From Paulownia fortunei (taxonomy: Eukaryota > Streptophyta > Magnoliopsida > Lamiales > Paulowniaceae): a stretch of 64,000 bases of DNA. Every line of letters begins with the position of its first letter. The first letter of the stretch is position 1. The position numbers were made by a program, and so were the translations under genes. Under the pieces are notes generated by a model. It searched no databases and was not told the DNA's origin. It saw nothing but the letters and a program-made list of their open reading frames with translations. The stretch covers positions 8,326,841 to 8,390,840 of the forward strand of contig CM033116.1 of NCBI GenBank assembly GCA_019321725.1, in the 5' to 3' direction. This document shows, one piece after another, positions 12,582 through 21,811 of this stretch.

Positions 12582-12798
12582 TTTCTTGTCTCCTTTTGTC
12601 ATTGCTACTCTTGGACCCAACATGAAGAAAATATATACTTTGAAATTTGTCGCCTTTTTAATTTGGGAAAGTTGTAAATTTGTCCCATGTATTTGTTTTT
12701 ACCAAATTTGCAAAATATTCCTTTTGACAAGAAAATATATAAAAAAAAAAACAAATTAAATTAACCTCAGCATACGAATGAGCTGAACCAATTTAATT

Positions 12799-12849
12799 TA
12801 ATCGGTCAATATTAAATGACCCAATTCATATATATATATATATATATAT
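12799..12849. repeat. Dispersed 32-bp motif plus (AT)n, copy B
   Basis: Repeats the phrase at 11808. The segment 12799-12888 is itself flanked by direct repeats of about 27 bp (12771-12798 and 12889-12917, both carrying ACGAATGAGC and GAACCA), as if it were inserted or amplified as a unit. Confidence 0.6.
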
Positions 12850-12919
12850 CCCATGTCGTGTACCCTAGCAACTGTACAGTCCCTCTAAAATAACGAATGA
12901 GCAGAACCACTTTGATTTG

Positions 12920-13303
12920 TGAGCGTAACACGACAAAGAACATATTACTATGTTAAGTAATAATATTGAAGTTATTACATTTATACGTATTAAGTGATGA
13001 TAATTTTTTGTCAAAGTAATGAGTTTCACAAACTTAATATTGATGACAACACTAGTTAAAAAGTTATCATAGAAATTTTTATTGTCATTAAGTTGTTACT
13101 CTATATATTTCACTAATTGTCAATAGTTATAAATTTATATACAAATTATTTGCTACTAATTTTTAGTAGTGAGGACTTATATAATTTTTGTCACTATTAA
13201 ATTTATTAAATTCATTATGATGATAAAGCACAAACTCTTATCACTAACTATATGTGATTAGCCAAAATATCTATATTATCCTTTTTTCTTATAGTGTAAA
13301 AGT
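12920..13303. mobile_element. Candidate CACTA-like (En/Spm) element end
   Basis: The right limit reads TTTTTTCTTATAGTG, the reverse complement of CACTATAAGAAAAAA. This fits the CACTA terminal motif. The preceding 350 bp hold repeated GTGATGATAATTTTTTGTC, ATTGTCATTAAG and TTTTTGTCACTATT-like phrases resembling subterminal repeats. I cannot see a matching left terminus, so the element is probably truncated or nonautonomous. Confidence 0.4.
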
Positions 13304-13514
13304 ACTTTAGTCGCTGAGTTTTGGGCGGGGTCTAATTTAACATAGGGGTAAATTGCATATTTCCATAATAGGGTTCTTTTACCATTTCAACAAATATAGG
13401 GGAAAATTTGAATATTTTTTTCAATTTTTCCTCTGTTGGTTAGTAAACTATGAATGCAAGTCTATCTATATCTATTTATATATATAAATAAATACATATG
13501 TATGTATAGTAAGT

Positions 13515-13735
13515 TTTTTGCCGGAGGCATCATAAAAAATCATCTTGGTAACGCTTTTTAGCATATTATGACTTCATTGGTACTTCTACTAGCATATATG
13601 CTGAAGTATTTTCACTTAATAGAGGCTTGGAGCTTGCAAAGGAAATAAGCATCACAAAACTATGGATTGAATTTGATACACAAACAATCATCCATTTCTT
13701 CACCTCTTTAGCATATGGTCACCGGAGATTTTAGG
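13515..13735 (+). pseudogene. LINE-type RNase H domain remnant
   Basis: Two adjoining frames spell an RNase H-like domain as found at the end of plant LINE polyproteins (RVT_3-type). AGGIIKNHLGNAF is near 13520-13558. After a frameshift, IYAEVFSLNRGLELAKEI and LWIEFDTQTIIH fall near 13593-13695. The Glu of the AE pair and the Asp of the EFD strand match catalytic positions. The first Asp (normally DGA) is missing. No reverse transcriptase is seen upstream, so this is a short dead fragment. Confidence 0.65.
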
Positions 13736-14522
13736 AGCTGTTACAAAGACAGAGACATAAAGTATATCTTTTATCATTGAACAAATATGATAATTATAAT
13801 TGTGTTAAGTGGTATTGAGTAAGTCGCACTGCACCCTAAAAATGTTTGAAATTATTCTCATGGGTTACTACATTTATAATACAAAGAGTTTTCTAAATCT
13901 AACCACGGTGTTTTAATAAATAACTTATTTTATCTTCTCGAATTACCCTTATTTTGTTTTAGTCATTTAGATTGGTGAATTACCTTTTGCCCTTAGTCCA
14001 TAAATTGGCCCATCAATATTCCAATAAAATGATTCAAAGGAATCGTTCAAATAAACTAGGACTAACTACAAGTAGTCTATTCTTTTTTCAATTTTTCCCG
14101 AGTACTTTTTCACCTTCGTCTCTAAGAAAATTAAAGACGGGCTCTTTTTTGGCTTCTTTCCTGGTTAACACCTCTGGCAAACTTGACTAGTATGACTACT
14201 TTTCAACTGAACTCAATGAATGGAAGAAGCCAAGCCCGCCATCAAATCAAGAAAATAATGTTAATGGTAAAAATGGATGGCCACTTATGAAAGTTACATG
14301 AACATATCAACCACTTATACAAAGCCAAAAAGGAAAAAAAAAAAAAGCACTTTATAATGGCTTGCATCATATAGCCATATTGTCCTATCAATCTTCAAAT
14401 AATCAAATCGCAAACCACATGTAGGGTGAGGATCCCTTCATCATATAGGCCACTGATTATATGTAACTTCTGATTAATTAATTTCATCCAAAGAGATTAC
14501 ACACTAATGGTGAAATCATTAG
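13736..14522. other. Upstream region of the MYB gene
   Basis: Holds the putative promoter of the MYB gene and a 72-codon ORF (13972-14190) without recognisable family. The last ~100 bp lead to a TATA-like sequence. Confidence 0.5.
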
Positions 14523-14530
14523 TATATATA
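14523..14530 (+). promoter_or_regulatory. TATA box candidate for the MYB gene
   Basis: TATATATA lies about 105 bp before the ATG and about 30-60 bp before the GA-rich leader. This is compatible with a transcription start near 14555-14580. Confidence 0.5.
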
Positions 14531-14579
14531 TCAGTGGCGCACTCTTCATAGTCTCCGTGTAGTTGAGCCAAGTAGAGCG

Positions 14580-14582
<3 letters not shown>

Positions 14583-14619
<37 letters not shown>
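14583..14619 (+). repeat. (GA)n microsatellite in the 5' leader of the MYB gene
   Basis: About 18 GA dinucleotides, probably within the 5' UTR. GA repeats in plant leaders are common and hypervariable. No stop separates this tract from the ATG in the coding frame, but there is no upstream in-frame ATG. Confidence 0.9.
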
Positions 14620-14620
<1 letters not shown>

Positions 14621-14634
14621 AGAGAGTGAAAAAA

Positions 14635-15853
14635 ATGGAGAAGGAAGAAGTGAGAAAAGGGCCATGGACTGAACAAGAAGATGTTCAGCTGGTACTTTAC
14701 GTGAACTTGTTTGGTGATCGACGATGGGATTTCATAGCAAAAGTTTCAGGTTTGAAGGTTGGCGGGAGATAGGCAGAATATATAGGTAGGCTTGTTTTGG
14801 GCATGGCCATGGTACTCACCTGGAGCCCAAAATAAATTTAACCACATAAATTTTGTTGTAGGTTTGAAAAGAACAGGCAAGAGTTGCAGGTTGCGTTGGG
14901 TTAACTACCTGCACCCTGGCCTCAAAAGGGACAAGATGACCCCTCATGAGGAGCGCCTTGTCCTTGAACTTCACTCCAAATGGGGAAACAGGTTCACTTT
15001 TACTAGTTCATCTCCATTAGCATTCACGTATTTGATGGTTGTTTTGGATGAATAACAAAATCTTGAACACTTTTACTAGTTGATCTCGATTGATTCGTTA
15101 TCGTTGTGTTCCCGTTGTTGATCATCTATATGATGGTTGTTTAGATGAGTAACAAGATTTTGAACACTTTTACTAGTTGATCTTGATTGATTCATTATCG
15201 TTGTGTATCTGTCGTTTTTGATCATATATGTGATGGTTGTTTTCGATTAGTAACACTTTATGCAACACTTCTTTTAGATAAAATTTTGGTGTAGTTACTA
15301 GTAATGTGGTTGTTGATCTCCATGTAACATGTAGCTACAATTATTTACTTGTAGATGGTCAAGAATTGCTCGGAAATTACCCGGTCGCACGGATAATGAG
15401 ATCAAGAACTATTGGAGGACCCACATGAGGAAAAAGGCTCAGGAGAGGAAGAAAGCTAAATCTCCATCATCATCGTCGTCGTCTTCCAACTCTTCATCCT
15501 CATCAATGTCCAATAGCCCTAGGGCGGAATTTACTCCGGTCAAGGAGACTAAGGAGCGCAGTTTTTACGACACAGGTGGGGTGGATTTGCTTGCTGCTCC
15601 TGGAGAAAACAAGACTGGCCTGGAGGTAGAAGAAAGCACCAAGGTGCATTCCATGGATGACATATGGAAAGACTTTGAGTTTTCAGAAGAAAGTTGCAGG
15701 TTCACAAGCCAAGCTGTGGCTTCTCCCATATGGGATTATTGCCCAACTGATTCCTTGTGGTCCATGGATGAAGAAGAAAGCAAGATGTTGATGCAGCCAA
15801 TGGGTGGTGATCACTTTCATTCTTTTCCTTTTTACAATCATATGACTGGCTAA
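14635..15853 (+). CDS. R2R3-MYB transcription factor, MYB48/MYB59-like, three exons
   Basis: Exons are 14635-14749, 14862-14991 and 15355-15853, joined by GT-AG introns. The spliced CDS is 744 nt, 247 codons plus stop. The start is the first ATG after the GA repeat and gives [17 protein letters not shown]2 covers about residues 9-60 with Trp at 11, 31 and 51. R3 covers about 61-110 with Trp at 83 and 102 and the [10 protein letters not shown] recognition helix. The junctions split Gly39 and Arg82, the usual R2R3-MYB intron places. The phrases [12 protein letters not shown] and [15 protein letters not shown] are hallmarks of the Arabidopsis MYB48/MYB59 group (nuclear regulators). A Ser-rich tract (about 115-135) and an acidic tail with [10 protein letters not shown] follow, and the length fits the family. 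Function beyond DNA binding is inferred. Retention of intron 1 would stop translation after GLKVGGR. Splicing of the first intron is known to vary in this group. Confidence 0.92.
14995..15256 (+). repeat. Three-copy tandem repeat in MYB intron 2
   Basis: Units start at about 14995, 15069 and 15167, each opening with CACTTTTACTAGTT and ending with a TGATGGTTGTTTT...GA(T/G)TAA/GAATAACA phrase. The first unit (about 74 bp) is shorter and more diverged than the others (about 98 and 90 bp). It begins three or four bases after the exon 2 donor site. Confidence 0.85.
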
Positions 15854-16030
15854 CAAGAAAAGTTCAATTTTATTTTAAAAAGAATTTGTTCATACAAGTT
15901 AGGTCTCATGAGGAAAAGGGAGTTCTAATTAACTCTTGTATAGTTTTAGGGTTCTTGCACTTTTAAATTGCTCTTCAGCATTTCTCTTCAAGTCACTGTA
16001 ATCAATCATCTAATGTATGAATGTGAAGTA
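15854..16030 (+). other. Probable 3' UTR of the MYB gene
   Basis: T-rich sequence after the TAA stop with AATCAATCATCTAATGTATG-like polyadenylation context near 16000-16025. The exact end cannot be set from sequence. Confidence 0.4.
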
Positions 16031-17819
16031 GTTTGTTTCATGGTCAGAGGTGGATTTTGTCTGTTTATATTAGTGGGAATGAATTGAGACCTCCAAATCA
16101 TCTCCCTTTCCAAGGAATAGTGTTGTTCTTGGGGAGTCTCAGACTTTTGAGGCAATTATAATTATTTGTGTATAACATTTTTTTATAAATCCCATCATAT
16201 GAACGATTTTGATTGTCGAAAAATCCAATATTCATCTTCTAAAAATAACCTAAATGAATGTATATATGGGTAGTGTACTATAACTTAAAAATCTATTCTT
16301 TAAGTGTTATGGTCCATACACAGAGTGTAAAGGGCGCACTTTTCATATTTGGGGTTTTGGTGGTATCTTTAGAAAGTGGGATATTGCTGATTGAAGGGGC
16401 GCTCCAAATTATTCAACAAGCACTTAGCTATTTGATGGGACCGTTTAATACAATTTCTCAAGTGCTTTATTAAGGATTTTGAAATTATCTGCTAGTATTG
16501 ATAAAAAATAACAATAATTTGTCTGCTGGTGGTATCGCAACCAGGCAATATCATCAAGATTCTGAATTTCTGATTCTTTATTACACAGTGAAAGATGTCT
16601 TGCATTTGAAAGTTCATTTCTTTCATCAAGTGAGAGGATTGGCAACACTATCTACTTGTAGTTTTGAAATGGAAACCCTAGGTAAAATTGAAAACCTAGT
16701 ATATCTGTACGTGTAACAAAAGATATTATACCACTGTATTAAGAAAAAATGAATTGAAAAAATAATTAATTAGCAGTTATAATTTAATCAATTAGTAGAG
16801 TTTGGTGTGTGTGTGTGTGTGTGTGTTTTTTTATATCTTTTTTAATGTTTTCTTTTATTTATTTATCTTTTTTCCAGTGGGGTTGGGTGGGTGGGGTCTT
16901 GTGCGGGGAGGAGGGGTGGGTAAGTGCTGGTAGTAGAAATTGAAGGTCATTGGCACTAACAAAGTACTTTCAATCTATTGTTCCCCATTCATTCCAATCA
17001 AGAAATGACATTTCTTCCCTATTGTACATATAGTCTTGGAAATGATTGGAAAAGAATAACGCGTGTCAAACATTTATGCATTTACTTATGTACAAATTAA
17101 AGGCAGTTTACCCAATTTTTAAATAATGAAATTCTACGTGCTCAAATTTTTTCTCGATTATTTGCTTTTGCTCCACGTCGCTTCAACGATAATCACACAA
17201 ATATAATAATATAGGATATCCTATCTTTAGTAAAGTTAGCTTTCCATAATTGTAAATCTAATATAATCAACTACGAGTCAATGAAGCACATTCATAGATA
17301 TGGTAGTACAGTTCTCCAGGGATAAAATTTAGTGGATGCACCAGAACTTAGTTTATTTCATTGTGATAATGATAGCTGAACAAAAAAATAATTAAGTATG
17401 ATGTGACCATTTGCAATTGGAGAGCTGATTGGCAATGGGGTCATTTCATAATGAATTGGTACATTCAATGCTGATCATTGGAATGGAGGGACAAGATAGA
17501 TGATTTGTAACACCAAGACTAGTGGCACATTCATACTTCATTTTTCTTTCTTTCTTTCTTTTTTTTTTTTTTCAGTTTTACAAACTCTCAAGTTTCTTTT
17601 GACTATGGCTACGAGGTTTCAAATCAAACATCATTACCATGCGAGCTCTATAAATTCTTGTTTTTTCCATTAAGTTTAGTCAATAATGCACTGTTAAATG
17701 TATATGTTTTCTACATCTAGTCATAATTGTTCCTATCTCATACTTTTATGTATAATACATAATACAATTAAACAATGAACATCCATAGAATTCCTGCCAA
17801 TAGATTGGTAATGCCCGCA
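16031..17819. other. Intergenic DNA with microsatellites and a G-rich tract
   Basis: Contains (GT)n at about 16805-16826, a G-rich tract at 16878-16920 (GGGG-TT-GGG-T-GGG-T-GGGG, then more G runs; a G4 candidate) and a CTTT/poly(T) tract at about 17537-17573. Short ORFs at 16258-16716 have no recognisable family. Confidence 0.6.
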
Positions 17820-19491
17820 TGTTGGAAAATAAATTGGGTTTTGGATCCATAATATAATTGATAATATATTTTAATTGAATTTTAATTTTATAATCTGAAT
17901 GGGATTAAATCCTTAAGTAGATGGAATTTTTCATTATGTAGGAAGAGGTATATATCTAAATATATCAAATTCCTATCCCAAAATTGTATAAGACATTTAA
18001 TCGTATTATCTAAAAGACTCAAATTTTTCTTACACATCTTTCCTAATATTTCTCTCTATAATTTTTTCCTAGAGAATTGGAACTTGAAATGGAATCAGTC
18101 ATTGAGTCATTTCGATTTCGACTAATAATTCATACTCTACACTCAATCAGGAGATTAGTTGATAGAAGGATTTTAGGTGTATGGTACTCGTAATTGAAAT
18201 AGGTCCGCTCGCTATTTTACCTAATACTAGGTAGTCATGATACACTTGCTAGGTGTTTCTCATGACTTGTGAGATTTTTGGAATCAATGAGTTAATTCCA
18301 AGTTAATTAATTAATGTGAATAATTATTATTCATAAGTTGCAAATATTCCAAGCTCAATGCTAGTTTAATTGTGAACCTAAAGGGTCACACACAATTTGG
18401 AATATAATATTTCTACTTTAGGAAATGATCCAAATAATTAGATCCAATTATTAATAGAGATTAATTAATTAGGGTTTATTTAATTCAAAAGGTTGAATTA
18501 ATTATTCAATTAGGGAGCCTAATAGGAGTGAAACAATTAATTGATTGGATCAATTAATTGAGTTAGATATAAATTAATTTACTAAATTAAATAATTAGAT
18601 TATCTAATTGGGCCTAATTTGATTATGTGGGTTTGATGTAATTAAATTAATTGATTATGATCAATTAAATGAATTTTGGCCCAATTAATTAAATGGATTA
18701 ATTGATGAGTTTAATTTAAAATCCAAACCCAATTCAAGTGACCCTTTAGGAGAGGCCCACAAGAGTTGTTGGAAGAAGATGAAATCCCAAAAAATTGATA
18801 TTCTTGAAAATATCTTGTTGGATTAGATAAGATTATATTAATATCTTGTGAATATATGAGAGATAGAGTTGGAGATTTTTGGAAGATCTTGTGAACAGCC
18901 AAAATCCTCCAACCAATAAAAGAAGAGGTCGAAAATTCCAAGAGTTGGGCTCTTGGATTTTTCGGCCACGACTACATAAATAAGGAGCCAAAAATTTGAG
19001 AGTAATGACTCTCCAAATTTTCGGCCACTTTAAGAAAAAGAGAAAAAAAAAATTGTTTCTCCATCTCCCATCTTCTTCTGTCCAACAATCAAAATTCCAT
19101 CTTTTTGATTGAATATGATTTAATTCTTAACACCACCTCTTGGTTTAACAATTAGTACTCACTAAATTATACTCTAAAAAACTAGGTTGTAAAAAGAGTC
19201 AGAATTGCTAGTGGAATCTGATTATGTGTTCTTACCCATAGTGTAGACTACTTTAGATGGAAAATATTTGGATCTCTGTGAGGAGTTAACAATTGATTGC
19301 ATCAAACCCTAAATCAACAGGAGTGCATAAAGGTATAAATCGAATCCTTTTTTATTTGAGTTAAGACAATTGAAAATTACAAAATTGATAAAATCACATC
19401 GAATTGGGGTTGTGCCACATTCGATATGGCTCGTTTATTTTAAAAAAATTATTTTTTGTTGTGCACACCCTATGGTTAAGTGACCCCAACA
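17820..19491 (+). repeat. Copia 5' LTR, about 1.67 kb
   Basis: Starts TGTTGG and ends CCAACA (inverted termini) and is followed by a Met-tRNA PBS, so it is a 5' LTR. From about 18070 on it is clearly related to the downstream two thirds of the 723 LTR family (GGAACTTGAAATGGAATC block, TTAATTAA stretch, TGCACACCC...GGTTAAGTG end). The first ~250 bp differ from that family. Confidence 0.75.
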
Positions 19492-19492
19492 G

Positions 19493-19505
19493 TAATATCA
19501 GAGCC
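19493..19505 (+). promoter_or_regulatory. Met-tRNA primer binding site, two mismatches
   Basis: TAATATCAGAGCC immediately follows the LTR end and matches TGGTATCAGAGCC except at two bases. Confidence 0.7.
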
Positions 19506-19956
19506 AAGTTTACACAATTCTAATTATTTTTTATTTATACCTGTTGAATTTAACTGTTAAATTTTAGATGTAATTATTATTTATGATTGGGATATTATGG
19601 TTTTTGCAATTTTAATTTAATTGCTAAATTGTGCATACGATTCAAATGACATAGCACCACCATTGTTTTACAACAGTCAACATCGGGCCAAGGGCAGAAA
19701 ATGTCGTTGGCTGAGCGCGCGTGTGGGTTGCTGCCTTGTGTAGTGCACCAACCCAGGAACGACAGATGGTGCCTTGCATCTTGATAACCTAGTTTTAGGT
19801 GAATAGCAAGTGAACATTTTTAGTTGCAAGTGCTATGCAAATAAAGTCCTTTCGTAAATTAATTCCTTGATTAAGTGTAGGGCGTAGATTATTAGCTGAA
19901 ACCTTATTTTGACTTAATAAATATGATTTCATTTCAAGTCATGCTGATCCTTTGAT
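19506..19956 (+). mobile_element. Copia 5' leader, part 1
   Basis: Non-coding sequence after the PBS, with a GC-richer block (GGCTGAGCGCGCGTGTGGG near 19710) typical of leaders of long-LTR copia elements. No Gag ORF is preserved. Confidence 0.5.
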
Positions 19957-20652
19957 CAATCATTAGAAAACCCCACGTCTAATATTCATTCTGCCTTGGC
20001 CAAAATCTTCGGAATCAAAGACAATGACAATACATAAGATTCACCTATTCTACCAGATAGATGACAAATCTTTTATTGATCACTCATTAGCTTCCATACA
20101 CCTAACATAAACCTTTTATGATTGACATATAATTAGGAAATATATCAAAGTGTATGATATCGTCCACAAGGCTACCATGGTGCCTCAAGTGAGAAGACTA
20201 ATTAATGCACTATTGTAACTAGAAAATTCTCATTCGATAAACTACTTTTCTAATTAAGAATATTCCATGGACTTGTTCGGTATACTTGTTCTCCAACAAG
20301 CACCTACATGTATGCATTAGCATCACTATGCTAATGTCTATGAAATAAGATATGCTCCTTTTGAGCATGCATCGTGTGTGCGAATCTATCAGGTTTAAAA
20401 ATATCCCATCTCAATGAACCTCCGACTTAAAATAAGTTTAAGATTAAAACCATTGAGATATGTCCCATGATCGCCATCATATGCACGACCATGCCCTGTA
20501 TCTATTAATTATCCAAGGACTTTTATCAAATTGACAAAAATTATTTAAAAATAAATTAAATGTCTTTTATTAATAAAATTTGATGACTAAGATTGTCTTT
20601 ACAAAAGTATAAAATGTTGCCACTATTTGGCTCACCAGGCACTACTATAACA
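19957..20652 (-). repeat. Copia LTR, 5' ~695 bp only, antisense
   Basis: In reverse complement it starts TGTTATAGTAGTGCCTGGTG and follows the block order of the 723 LTR up to GGGGTTTTCTAATGATTGAT. It covers almost the same part of the LTR as 8231-8921. It lies within the leader of the 17820 element in the opposite orientation. Confidence 0.75.
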
Positions 20653-21413
20653 AAACCCCTGCATTATTAGTATTTTATTTTGCTGCCCCATCCACGCTCA
20701 ACTTAAACCAGGCAGTTAGGGGTCTGTTCCACTTAACGAGAACTACTTTGCGAGTTTTATTTCATTGCGTTACTGTAATGCAGAAGAAATAGCTTCAATG
20801 TCATCCTTCCAAAACTGATTGTCAAATAGCTGAAAATGATGAATGATTTGTAACGCAAATGTTGTGTGTAGGGCAACCAAGCTTGCTGGGCGAGCGTGGG
20901 TATGTGTGTGCACAACGTGTTGTTCTCATGTTGTTGAATAGTGCTATGTTCGTCTTTGGGTGCTCTGCTAGCTTAGGCAGCACATAGTTGTGTGTTGGGC
21001 TGTTGGATAGCCCTATTATGCTTAGTTGCAGAATTTTTCAAAATTTTAATTAAATTATTAATTTTAAATTTTTGAGAAAAAGAGATTTCATGAAAGATTG
21101 AAATTATATCCCAAATCTTGAAATTGACAATATTAAAGGTTGGTAAATTTACATACTTTGATAAATTCATATGATGTATTTATGAGCATATATGAGATGA
21201 TCATGGAGTCATTAACCATTGTGATTGAATTTTTATTTATAGGTTTCAAAATTGGGTCTGCATGTCTCTTGTTTTATTTTGTATGTACTTTATATTTTTA
21301 AAATGAAAGTAGCATAGAGTGAGGTTTTTCGTTCTGTTGTTTGTAGACAATAAGAAAGACTAAGGCGGAGATAAAAAAAACACCCCTGAATGTACAAGAT
21401 ATATTCATGTAAT
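20653..21413 (+). mobile_element. Copia 5' leader-like sequence, part 2
   Basis: GC-richer block near 20880-21000 (TGGGCGAGCGTGGGTATGTG) and a GGTTTCAAAATTGGGTCTGC phrase near 21240. Both resemble the untranslated leader that precedes copia gag. No ORF is seen. Assignment is by style and context rather than by a domain. Confidence 0.4.
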
Positions 21414-21617
21414 TGATAAGTGCATATTTTGATATATTTTTGTATCAAATCCTTTATACTTTTCTTTCTTTATTCTTGTTAATATTATTATTTTATTAAT
21501 ATTTTGTGTTAGTGAATAAATGGAAGCATATTTGTAGACTTGTGCAGTGTTTGTAAGTTGAGCATACTTCATGATCAAAAGTTCTATAGACCTGCAACTT
21601 ATTTCATTTGAAAGTTT
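21414..21617 (+). repeat. Athila-type LTR remnant
   Basis: Starts TTGATAAGTGCATATTTTGA, a typical start for this class, and ends directly before a tRNA-Asp PBS. At about 200 bp it is far shorter than a full Athila LTR, so it is internally deleted. Confidence 0.5.
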
Positions 21618-21635
21618 TGGCGCCACTGCAGGGGA
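21618..21635 (+). promoter_or_regulatory. tRNA-Asp-type primer binding site (Athila)
   Basis: TGGCGCCACTGCAGGGGA differs at two positions from the TGGCGCCGTTGCCGGGGA used by Athila and related gypsy elements. The downstream Gag confirms the class. Confidence 0.8.
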
Positions 21636-21811
21636 AGGCAAGGTAAGTATTCAGATTTGTTAATATTTTTCCTTCGTAAATATAGTTTGCTTATTTTCTT
21701 TATGGATATATGGTTATATGGTATCATAGTCATAAGTCTTGACGTTTAGTTAGAAATAATTCTAAAATTTTGTTTGAAAATTTATTTGAATCATCTCCAC
21801 ACACTTCCACC

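Noticed and set aside
12432..12759. Three overlapping ORFs rich in Pro/Lys or Phe/Gly
   Set aside because: They arise from translating the poly(T)/G-rich tract and have no other support.
13972..14190. 72-codon ORF upstream of the MYB gene
   Set aside because: No recognisable family or splice context. Probably chance.
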